Source: Cryptomeria japonica
Lineage: Eukaryota > Streptophyta > Pinopsida > Cupressales > Cupressaceae
Assembly (NCBI RefSeq): GCF_030272615.1
Contig: NC_081411.1
Span: 43,002,017-43,066,016, forward strand
Length of the DNA stretch: 64,000 bases
Direction: 5' to 3'
Position numbers and translations under genes: made by a program. This document shows, in pieces, positions 35,324 to 44,937 of the stretch. Numbering within the stretch: the stretch's first letter is position 1; each line of letters begins with the position of its first letter. The notes beneath the pieces were generated by a model. That model made no database searches and was not told the DNA's origin. It was given only the letters and a program-made list of their open reading frames with translations.

Positions 35324-38300
35324 TCACTCGAGCTTAGCCATCTTCACGATTTCTGGGTATGCCTTTTGTAGCAGCTGAAGATATGTGTCCCAACCTAATT
35401 TGAAAGTATCTGATACCGATGCAAGTCCACTAAGTAAGTGGGCAAGTGATTCCTTCTCCTGGGTATCTACCAGTGTGGGATTTGCTAGCATATCCATGCA
35501 TTCTCTCTTGTGAACACCCAAAGAGTCAAGTCTTAGACTCAACAATCCTCTTAAATTTCTTGCTCTCCTTAGTATTTTATCTTTCTCCTTATCAAAAGCA
35601 AAAACTTGGTTCTCCAAGGACAAAACTTGTCCATCAACAGATGTGGTTAGTGTAGACAACACATCAAAAGAATTAGCAATAGTAGCCATCTTGTCATATA
35701 ATTCTTTCAATCTGCCATCTACATTGGTTTTTAGACTTCCTATGTTACAACATACTCTATAAATGTTAGTGCATTGTTTCAAACAAACCTCAATGGAGAT
35801 AAGTTTGTCCTCTATCTTCTTCTTCCCAGTTTCTATAAGCTGATCAAAAGCTTCTCTTTTTATAGCAGAGAAACTGTCCAAAGCCTATCGGTCTGCAATC
35901 TGTCTTAAGAATTGATAGTTATTTGATATGTGCTTTGTTAAAGCTTTGAGCTTACCGGAAGGGCTTGCTCCATCCTCAATCTGGCAGTCAGGCATTATTT
36001 TGTGTAATATAGAGATAGATTGATCAATTAACCCTTTGTCTACAGTTCATTCCTTTAACAATTTACGAGTCACCATCATCATTAGTTCTGTTGAACTTAA
36101 CTCAGAGATTGATTTCTTCTCAACCTGTGAAGTGTCAATTGTTAAAACTCTCGTCGGTGAATATGTTTTGCCTGTCGTTATGGACTCAGTTGATTTAACC
36201 TTGTCCATCTCAACCTCTTTTCACCGATGGCTTCGCCACTTGGTGCAGTATCGATTACTGTCAGTGGAGTATTATTCACAGTGTTTCCACTTCCCTGTAC
36301 ACTCTCTTTCTCAAAATTGGTTTGTGCTGGTATAAACTATACACTCTCTTTAACTGTCGGTTGTGGTTGTGTGCCTATAGTTACAGTCGGTTGTGATTGT
36401 GTCAAAATTGGAGTAGAATTGCCCAAAATACCCTTTCCTTTTGATTTGTTAGGAATTGTAGGGGATGTTGCCTTTGCAAATTCTTCCTGAGATGTGAGGA
36501 ATTCTGGGTTTTTTCTGAAAGAATTTTGTCCACCCCTTACTTGTCTCATTTACCACCTCATTCACTCTACCCATCATAAGACTTATCTATCGATTTTTAC
36601 TACTAAAAATTGTCCTATTAGTAGTATCTATACATCTTTTCATCTTTTCATTATTTATAATACCACATTGTTCCAAAAGTGCAACTTCCTTTATTTCCCT
36701 GTCCCTCTTAACAATTTCAAGTCTCCTAGCTTCAAGTTTATTGTATAGGGATAAAGGTATCTCTTTCAAAATTTCAACTAATGTCTTCTTATAGCTATCT
36801 ATATACAATAAAATAGCTTCCTCTAACTCATTTTGCTCACTTTCTTCAAAAACCTCATAGGGCTATCCCACATTAATGGTTCCCACTTCCGGCAATGAAG
36901 GAAAAATGAGAAGGAAGGAAAAAAAATTGGAGGGGGTTCGAGCGAAGTGGGGGTGTTCGAATGAACTACCCTTTGGAGTTCGAGTGAACCCCCCACTTCG
37001 CTTGAACCCCCTTTTTTGAGCGAAGCACCTTTAATGCTTGTTTATGTAATTTTTTAATTATATTGGGGGGAGTTCGCTCGAACCCCCCTTCATTCGAACC
37101 CATTTTTTTTACACTTCTCTGAAGCTTTCTACATTTTTTTGCAGACTTTTGGCCTTCAAACCTCTGGTTGAAGGCTCAAATGGAATGATCTTGACAACCC
37201 AAAATGTAGTATGGTAGTTCATGAAGCAAGCTTTCCAATGACTGTAATTTTATTACATCTTGAGTTTATTATGAATTTGTTTATTTAATTTTACCAAACA
37301 TAGGTTTTTCACTGAACATGAACTTCTCTGTTCAACGCATTGAGAAAAATAGGAAACTAATTCAAAAAAAATCTAAAAAATATCTATGCCCTAGGTATTG
37401 ATGTCTTCTTTCTAACAAAAAAAAAGAATTTCGATATATATATATAACAAGTTATGTGTTCAAACTCAAACCTCTGTCTAAATTATGACTAGTTGGACTT
37501 CAAAACTTAATAAAATGAAAAATATTCAACATATCACTATCAAACCAACTACAAGTTGTGGATAGTGATTTTACAAACCAAAATTCAAAAGAATTGAGTT
37601 TTTATCATCTATAAAAAAAAAGTTATGCTTTTCGGGAGGCACATCACTCTTAAAAATGTAGTTTGATATTAAAAACTACTTTTCGAGAGAGATGGAAAAA
37701 TTAAAAAAAAATCCTTCAAAAAAATTTGAAATATATATATAGAATCTATAGACAAAATGCTACAAATCACTAATTTACATCATTTTTAAATTCTTAATAT
37801 TTTAAAAGTTATAGTTCTCAGAAGTTGAAGATTATTTTAAAAATGTTCATCTCAGTGTCAAAGGTGGCAAAAAAGTGGGAACCATTATTGTGAGTTCACC
37901 CCATAATATTTCGATATGTTCTTTAATATCCCATCTTTTTCACTTCATCAATAATTTCAGCACATGCCATTGTTGTCTTACCAGATCCGGTATCATCACC
38001 CTTCTTCTTTTTGCTTGTTGTTGCCGGTGTGATAGGTTTCCTTTTTTGTATAAGCTTCCTTATTGGTGGTGGAGGTGTAGTAGGTTGAGCTTCCTTTCTG
38101 ACAAGTCTCCTCCTTGGTTCATCCTTTTGTTGCTCTAGCAGTTTTACCACATCCTTCCTTTGGACCCTTCTGAAAGCCAAAGGCTCATTATCCTCAGGGT
38201 CAGAGTCAGAAGTGATTGGGGAAATGTGTTCTTATGGCTTCTTCACTTCTTCAGTAGCAACCTCTATCGCTTTGACTCCCTGTTTAGATTTGGAACCTAG

Positions 38301-39550
38301 CTGAGTATCTATCTTGTAAATCACATTTTGTACATAAGAAGACATTTTCTCAATTTTCTTCTCTCTTCTTTTTCTGTTGAAACCTGTTTTCACTTCAAGA
38401 GCCTTTTCTCCTGTTGTGCCGAAGTGCTATGTTTTGTCATCCAAAGGGGCATCTAACAGTGTCTTTGCATAGACTTCAAAGATACTATCATCTACCTCAT
38501 ATCCTAGCTCAATGATCTAGATTTTACTGGGTTCAACTGCTTCCATGAGTGTTTCATTAGTTTTCACCATGAAACATATGTCAGTGGAATACTTCTCCAC
38601 AATATTCTTAGAGATTCTTTCTCATTGCCTCATGTTCTCCTGAAATTTCTTGAAATAACCCCAAAGCTTCTCATCTTTGCCAGTACCAAGACCGGTGATA
38701 GCTATCTTGATTTTCATACCAACCGGTATGTCATGAGCCCATTGCTTCTTTCCCAAACTGGGTAGCTCGTTCAGGAAATAAAGCATTAAACAAATAATTA
38801 AGTTACCATATCTCAATGAACCTTTCTTCGTTCCTTTGATCTTTTTAAGGTTTAGCATTAACTCACTCCTCATCCATTCACATAAGTCATACTTCACATT
38901 ATTTCTTAACATTTGATATGCAGCATGAATGCATGAACTTGTAATAGTATTCAATCAGTTGGATTGAGTTACCTTATATCCTATGATCATGATTGCAAAT
39001 TTTATGTCTGAGTTAGTGATTGTTCTTATCCTCATAGATCTATTATCTGGTGTAGAACCAGTGAGTTTTTGAACCTCTATGTTGAAAATTTTCTTACCAG
39101 GTTCTTGTCCAACCCTAGGTAAGCTAGTGACAGCTTGAATAGATTCCTTTGCGATCATGTAGGTTTGTCTAGCCAAATGAATTCGTTGTGAACCCTTCTT
39201 AGAACGCATCTGATAACTTCATCCTTAAATTCTGATAAATACAGAATACCGGTTAACCCTAGATCCTCAATTACCTTAAATTCTGGTTTAATGTTTCCGG
39301 TGTCTCCTAGTATCACTGATTGATATATGATTTTTATGTCTTCGGTGCCCAAATCCTCAAGAGTGCAGTGAATGTATGCCCTCACATCCTCAACATACAT
39401 TACACCTTCAGGAACCTTAGAAAATGCTCCTGCAAAGTTTTCCTTCTTCACAATTTCAAGAACCTCCTTAAAGACTGGCCTTAACCTATCCTTGACTTCG
39501 ACGATTGTTGAATTGGCAATAAAAGTAGGAGCTGAAGATCCAGATGCCAT
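35324..39550 (-). pseudogene. ORF2 of the LTR element, unrecognised protein
   Basis: It starts MASGSSAPTFIANSTIVEVK at 39,550 and can be followed to the stop at 35,324 through two or three frameshifts and several stops. Without the 1,010-bp insertion the ancestral frame was about 1,060 codons. The N-terminal third looks globular (FAGAFSKVPEGVMYVEDV; GYKVTQSN; LICLMLYFLNELPSLGKKQW). The middle is Lys/Arg/Pro-rich (PTTPPPPIRKLIQKRKPI). The C-terminal part is a long helical coiled coil (DGRLKELYDKMATIANSFDV). No RT, integrase, protease or transposase motif is seen. Its position beside the 3' LTR, with coiled coils, recalls the envelope-like ORF of Sireviruses, but I see no convincing transmembrane pair. 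A host-derived cargo ORF is the alternative. Confidence 0.6.
36876..37885. mobile_element. 1.0-kb TIR element inserted in ORF2
   Basis: Thirteen-base inverted ends (ATGGTTCCCACTT at 36,876; AAGTGGGAACCAT at 37,873) are flanked by TA on both sides. ORF2 coding resumes on either side. There is no coding capacity. Inside, GC-rich inverted arms with GGTTCGAGCGAAGTGGGGG and CCCCCACTTCGCTTGAACC form a strong hairpin at about 36,935-37,012, and a further CGAACCCCCC copy lies near 37,080. This fits a non-autonomous DNA element with a 2-bp TA target duplication (Tc1/mariner-like). The duplication is too short to prove it. Confidence 0.65.
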
Positions 39551-39910
39551 TTTGAAAAATACCTAAGTGAATGTCAATGAAAGATTTGAGTGCTTCAGAT
39601 AACTACTCGAAATCCTCTCTCAATGCTTTGCTCGCTCTTAGTTTTCCTTTACTTCGCTCGGATTGCTTGAATGCTCGATGAGTGAAAATGAATTCACTTA
39701 CCCTCTTTTATCAATGAATAAAACCCTAATTTTTTGTCATTAATGCTTCACCAACAACCCTATGGATGTCAGTTTCATAGTTATGTGTTGGGGTAACCTT
39801 CATCGGTGATGAACATAGTTCTCCATATTTCTTTTTAGATTTCCTTAGAGCTCTTCCAAGGTAATATGCAAAATTTAGCAGTGACTTTGCCAACCCCTAA
39901 GACTTATGCC

Positions 39911-41051
39911 TCAATTATCGATGGAATATTCTGTCGGTGGAGGAATACCTTGCTCTACTAGTGGATATACCAGTATAGATCCATCTCCACTTTGTTCTTC
40001 AGATTTTCTAACCCATCTCTTGGTATAATCTTGTTGTGTTCCATCTACCTTTTGCTTCCCTTTCTCATTGTCTTTATCATTATTAGTCAGTTGAGTCTTG
40101 CTTCTGCAATACTTAGCAATATGACCTATTTTGTTGCATGCATAACATGTAACATTGTTCTTCTAAATTTATTTGACATATCCAATATTATTATTATTTA
40201 TTGACCTACAATAATTAGAAAAATGTCCAAACTTTTCACATGCATGACATTTAACATTCATTCTGCAATCATCTGATCTATGACCATATTTCTTGCAATT
40301 CGTGCATTGACCAGGAACAAAATTATAGTTTTGATTTGGCTTATTTCTACATTGTTTAGCCATATGCCCAAATTTATTGCAAACAAAACATCTACCATTG
40401 AATTTATAAGAATTAGATTGCCTTACCAGTTTCCTCTGTTCTGATGAGTTTTGCATACCGGTTGTCTGATCTTCATTAGCAGTACCAGAGCTTTCACCTT
40501 GTACAAATGCAATTCCTCTAGAATCATCAATATATCTTTGTCTTTTTAGTAAGTCATCCAACTATGCAGCACTGATCCTAAACTTTTCTTTATACTCACA
40601 TCCAGTAGTCAGATAATCTCTCAGAGTAGTTATTTGGCTTTCAAGTTCTTGCTCATTATTCCAGGAGTGTGCCAAATCAGTTCTCAATAGATTATTTTCA
40701 TGATTCAATCTTCCACATTCATCAAACTTGTTCTTCAAAGATAAAACAAGATTATCTTCCTTCTTCTTTCTGTCCTCAATATCTTTTGATAACCTCATGG
40801 TCAGATCTTGCATTTCATTCTTCATGAGCATATTTGCTTGACTTAGTTTCTGACATTGTTCCTTAAGAGCGTTATTCTCCTCATCATCCAGTTGTTGCAA
40901 AAGTTATTTCCTTTTGGCTTGAGCAACTAACAACCTTTCTTGCAGAATAGAAATAAATTCATTTGCACAATTCAACTCTTCTTGCAATTTTAAGTTCTTC
41001 ATCCTTTTAGCAGTCCTCAAGAGCCATCTCAAGTTGTTTTTCCATAGCCAT
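39911..41051 (-). pseudogene. ORF1: coiled coil plus four CCHC zinc knuckles
   Basis: A candidate Met lies at 41,051 (MAMEKQLEMALEDC). A long heptad-type coiled coil follows (40,560-40,990; EQCQKLSQANMLMKNEMQDL; HENNLLRTDLAHSWNNEQEL). Then come four C-x2-C-x4-H-x4-C knuckles: CFVCNKFGHMAKQC, CTNCKKYGHRSDDC, CHACEKFGHFSNYC and, after in-frame stops at 40,169 and nearby, CYACNKIGHIAKYC (about 40,105-40,147). It ends near 39,911 after an acidic tail. This is the nucleic-acid-binding half of a gag. The usual capsid or UBN2 domain is absent, and only about 60 bp separate the primer site from the start. Large coiled-coil gags with several knuckles are known from Sirevirus copia elements. Confidence 0.75.
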
Positions 41052-41111
41052 GTTCAAAGATTTTGGTTTTAGGATCTTCCTCAAGCTGTTAAAGTTCTTC
41101 TGAGGTACCAC

Positions 41112-41123
41112 ACTCTGATACCA
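41112..41123 (-). promoter_or_regulatory. Primer binding site
   Basis: The minus strand reads TGGTATCAGAGT, matching the initiator tRNA-Met primer site, after the LTR end CCCAACAAT. Confidence 0.88.
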
Positions 41124-41125
41124 AT

Positions 41126-42067
41126 TGTTGGGATCTAAGAACACTGAGAGGGGGGTTGGGGGGGTTGGATCAGTGTTCTACCAGAATGAACAGTTTTCAA
41201 CTTTCTACACCATGCAAGTATGTACCGGTAAACAAATAAGCATATAACAAGAAGAAAATAAATCATCCACATAAATGAACACCATAACACAGAATTTATA
41301 CGTGAAAAACCTCAATGAGGAAAAATCATGGTGGGATTTGTGACCCACAATATCAGTTCACTGGCCATATGAAAAGATATTACATAAACAGGAGCCTGCA
41401 CTTGCAGGAAGGCACAGTGCCTAGAGCATATTGCTCATCACTAAAAAGTCTCACTGACTACAATCTTTCTGCTAAAGTAAATTACTGAAATGAACTCAAG
41501 AATGCATTTGCTATGCTAGATAGAGTTCTGGTTCTGGTTCTACTTTGTACCAGTTCATAGTCTTGAACTATTACTGGTATTACTTCTCCTCCAAGAGTGC
41601 TTTCCAAGCTAACTATAGATCATTGCTTGATATCATGTTCGCATACACAAATGATCTCCATACATATAATTTGCATCACAGTTCTTCTATACTTATTCAT
41701 CTATTACAACATTATCTCATTCGCATCCTTATTTCACTTCTTGCAAAATTGACCTAGCAGACTGACTTATATACCTATTGCAAATGATATGCCTTATGTC
41801 TTCTTACAATGCATTTACAAAGAATATTCAATGTCGGCCTTGACAATGATTACAAAATTATTTACTAAACAAATCTTCCTTGATGTCGGCTTCCTTGAAG
41901 TATTGATGTCGATATCGGTGTAGCCCTGAATGCTTCTAGTGCTGGTATCTATCGATATATATCTCCTAGTTCTAGTTTGTGACTTCCATCAAATCTTGTT
42001 GCCTTCTATCTGATCTTGTTGCCATCATTGACAAAAAAATGAATCCAATGAGTGTCAATTGCCAACA
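41126..42067 (-). repeat. 5' LTR, 942 bp
   Basis: Runs from TGTTGGCAATTGACACTC at 42,067 to CCCAACA at 41,126 (minus strand). It contains the copia U5-type phrase GAGGTTTTTCACGTATAAAT and a C-rich run before its end. Confidence 0.9.
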
Positions 42068-42824
42068 ACTTGACTAGGAGGTTGTGTATAACCAAGAACT
42101 TCAGTACAACTCTGCATAGGCATAATATTAGTATCAACAATATGAGAAATACCACATAATAAATCGACAAAAAATTTATCATATCTTCAATGTTTCCAGA
42201 TAAGGTTGCGTATGAGTTTTTTCCATCAATATTTTGGATCACACTCTGTGATCCATCATCAAGATGACACAACATTTTCTTTCTGCATGCTCTCTATGTG
42301 TCATCCTGATGATGGATCACAAAATGTGATCCAAAACGTTGATGAAAAAAACTCACACACAATCTTATCCGAAAACATTGAAGATATAAAATCATGGATT
42401 ATGGAAACTTGATGTCTACTACCAAGTTTATCACTTTGAACCATTCTTTTTAATCCTTTAATCAATGGTAGAGCTTCACTTTTTAGGTATTATTAACTCA
42501 TCCAATGTTGAAGATTTTCAAATTGATTGTCAATCCTCGCCAATTGGTCAATAGAAACCCTAGTTAGTGGTTCATCCACATCACAAGCATTAAGGAAAGA
42601 ATGAGGATAAATGGGGTCATTTGTAGGATTGGAAGAACCACCAACATCCTTATGGAACAAATTATCCAAATTAGGCTCCATGTCCTCAATAATTAAACCA
42701 TGAGCAACTTAATTCTACAACTTCTTATAGGGATATTACAGGTTGGACTAATAGTAGTAAAACTCATGCACAAGGGAGGAAATTTTTTAATTTGAGATAA
42801 TTAAACAAAATTTTATAAAAATGG
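42068..42824. other. Spacer with a hairpin MITE and a gag-like scrap
   Basis: Apart from the hairpin at 42,181-42,387, the minus-strand frame 42,493-42,681 (MEPNLDNLFHKDVGGSSNPT, then a short acidic peptide) looks protein-like. It could be a scrap of a retroelement gag, but the family is not identified. Confidence 0.4.
42181..42387. repeat. 207-bp near-perfect hairpin (MITE-like)
   Basis: Arms 42,181-42,272 and 42,296-42,387 are inverted complements with few mismatches (ATATCTTCAATGTTTCC / GGAAAACATTGAAGATAT-type ends) around a loop of about 23 bp. Each arm also carries its own palindrome, TGGATCACA...TGTGATCCA. It is short and non-coding, and its transcript would fold into a long stem. Confidence 0.85.
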
Positions 42825-42829
42825 TTTTT

Positions 42830-43275
42830 TGTACAAATAAGAGAGAACAAAATGTGACAAGAATAAATTGTATTCCTATCAATGATACAAAATGTTGATC
42901 AACTGAATCATCAATCAATAAATTACATACAATGTAGATGAGCCTACATATATAGGCAAGGCCATATGGATATGTGAGCACACAAACATGACATGTGGCT
43001 CAATAAGAAACAAGGGTAGGTAGGAGAAACAATAAAATTTTCCACATGAGGTGGATCACCCACCGAAGGTGGAATTATCACTCCACAATAAGTGGATATG
43101 ATAAAGTAGTAACAAGATCAACACCATAAAAGGTGGAAATTCTCCTACACACACTATCCCAATGTGGCACAAACACCCAAGTGTCTCATACCCAAACTAC
43201 TATGAAATACATTATCTTAAGTAAACTTAAGTAAGGTGTAATAATATCCACGATGAATAACTATTTACACCAGCA
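42830..43275 (-). repeat. 3' LTR of the pol-less element
   Basis: 446 bp matching 58,569-59,069 over nearly its whole length (GACAAGAATAAATTGTATTC, CCACAATAAGTGGATATG, CCCAAGTGTCTCATACCC). A deletion of about 35 bp is visible next to its low-coordinate edge, and the 5' copy has a small extra AGGTGTGGGTAGGTAGG-type duplication. Confidence 0.9.
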
Positions 43276-43286
43276 CCCCCCCTTAA
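43276..43286 (-). promoter_or_regulatory. Polypurine tract of the pol-less element
   Basis: The minus strand reads TTAAGGGGGGG immediately before the LTR start TGCTGGTGTAAATA. Confidence 0.85.
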
Positions 43287-43631
43287 GTGCAACTTGGGGG
43301 AATGCACTAAAGTCTACAATGCAAATAAGCAATGCAAGATGGGTCCCGACTACAAGGCCATGTTAAGTACCCATGTACAAATGCAATGCAATCTCCCATA
43401 AATGGAGAAAGAGAGAAAAACCCAATGGGGAAAAACCCTCCCCCAAAAGGGAGATGAAGAAAGCACACAATGCTCTCAAAGATGTATGAGAAGAACAAAA
43501 ACTGTCCCCCCCCATAAGAGAGAAGAAGAGACCATGAAGCCCCCCCTCAATGTTGAAGCTCCTGCAAAGATGGTCCAAGATGTTGACCAAAATACCTCCC
43601 CATAAGGAAGAATGAGATCCAATGTTGCACT
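43287..43631. other. Internal sequence of the pol-less element
   Basis: A-rich and C-rich non-coding sequence between the polypurine tract and the LINE target site. No ORF is supported. Confidence 0.6.
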
Positions 43632-43651
43632 AATAATGTCAAAGTGTAACA
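43632..43651. repeat. LINE target-site duplication, left copy
   Basis: Twenty bases (AATAATGTCAAAGTGTAACA) recur at 57,277-57,296 with one mismatch (G/A), directly after the LINE poly(A). Confidence 0.92.
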
Positions 43652-43900
43652 TGGTAAAATACTAAGTATGAAAATGAGCTTTGCTAGGGTTTGAGGTTGC
43701 GTGTTCCGTCATGTTTGTTTTAGACTGCATTTACTGCAGGATTTTTTTTGTTTATTATGGCTCCAGCTAGCTTTAGCCCAACAGTTGATGTTGGTGCTAG
43801 AGTTGATGTTACGAACCCTCATGGTGCCATTGAGAAAACGCCCTCGCAAGTTTGTTGCAAAAGTGTTTCATGAGGTATGTCCTCGCCTAATGTTGTACTT

Positions 43901-44570
43901 CCTATATAGGATTTTGACAATGCCTGTGACTAGCTTGAAAAATGTACTTTGATAGGATATTTTGTGGGTAGGATCCCTCCTAAAAGCATGCTTCGTGATT
44001 GGGTTGCCAAAGCCTGGTCTCCTTATGGAGTTAGCCTCGATGGTGTCCAAAGTCTCACGAAAGGTTTTTTTTTGTTTCGCTTTTCAAACCCTTCCCATGT
44101 AGAGGCTATTCTCTACCATGGTCCATGGACTATTAGGTCATCCCTTCTGGTCTTCCAGCGTTGGTCTCACAATTTTTCTATTTCAGATGACAAAAAATTG
44201 CAAGTTCCAATCTGGGTTGAGTTCCCTGGTCTTCCTTTGCCTTGTTGGCCTTTCATGCAAACCATTGCTTAGTTTGTTGGCAAAGTTGTCTGCTTCGAGC
44301 CAGACCATTTTTTTAATGCTCGCCCTCAAAAGAGGGTTTGTGTTGAGGTTGACCTTTCTCACGAACTGAAAGAAATTGTTGATATTCAAGTGGGAGGTAA
44401 CACCTTCACCCAGCAGGTGCTTTATTTGAACCTACCCAACACTTGTTATTGATGCCAGTAAGCGGATCACAAGATCAGGGATTGTCCCTTGGCAAATCTG
44501 AAATTGAAACCCCTTGTTAAGGAGTCTGGCTCTCGTCTAGTGGAGGGAGCCAAGAAGGATGAATGAACCA
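43901..44570 (+). pseudogene. LINE ORF1 remnant (DUF4283-like, CCHC)
   Basis: The open piece at 43,949-44,272 reads VGRIPPKSMLRDWVAKAWSP, FLFRFSNPSHVEAILYHGPW and VPIWVEFPGLPLPCW, the hallmark order of the DUF4283 domain of plant LINE ORF1 proteins (RNA binding). After a TAG at 44,270 the frame continues to a knuckle with two stops inside it (C-Y-stop-C...DHKIRDC, about 44,444-44,490). Frame and stops rule out function. Confidence 0.85.
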
Positions 44571-44937
44571 CTATGGTTCGTAAAGGAAAAACCTTTGCAG
44601 TTTCAGCCCAAAAGACTCCCATCGGTTCCAGTTCTCAACCGATGATAGATCCTCTTGTACAGTCTCCATCCTCCTAGGTGGCTCCCACTCTAGTTTAAAA
44701 CCCTTCTCAATTGGGGAATGCTTCTTCTGAGGGTGTTGCTCACCCTCCTTGGGTGCGCACTCCTCAAGCTATGTCTATGATTTCTTATCCACACTCTCTA
44801 CGTCATTTTGTAGCCCTTCAGGGCATACTGAGATTATAGATGGTGGTTCAAACAAATGACAAGTCATCTCCAGTGGAGACCCAGATTTTTTGCGTAACAG
44901 CTTCTCCTCTCTTGGGGATGAGGAAGATATGCTAGTT

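Larger units (their letters stand above)
34890..42067 (-). mobile_element. Non-autonomous LTR retrotransposon with two ORFs
   Basis: A minus-strand element with a 5' LTR at 41,126-42,067, primer site 41,112-41,123, purine tract 35,135-35,146 and a truncated 3' LTR at 34,890-35,134. LTR and primer-site type are copia-like (ends TGTTGGCAATTGACACTC...). Inside are ORF1 (coiled coil plus four CCHC knuckles) and ORF2 (about 1,000 codons, unrecognised). I could find no protease, reverse transcriptase, RNase H or integrase motifs. Mobility would have needed Pol from a partner. A TIR element at 36,876-37,885 splits ORF2. Stops and frameshifts show it is dead. Confidence 0.8.

Noticed and set aside
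37970-37987. Walker-A-like GSGKTT in ORF2 of the LTR element
   Set aside because: No preceding beta strand, Walker B or other NTPase motif, and it lies in a basic low-complexity linker. Probably coincidence.
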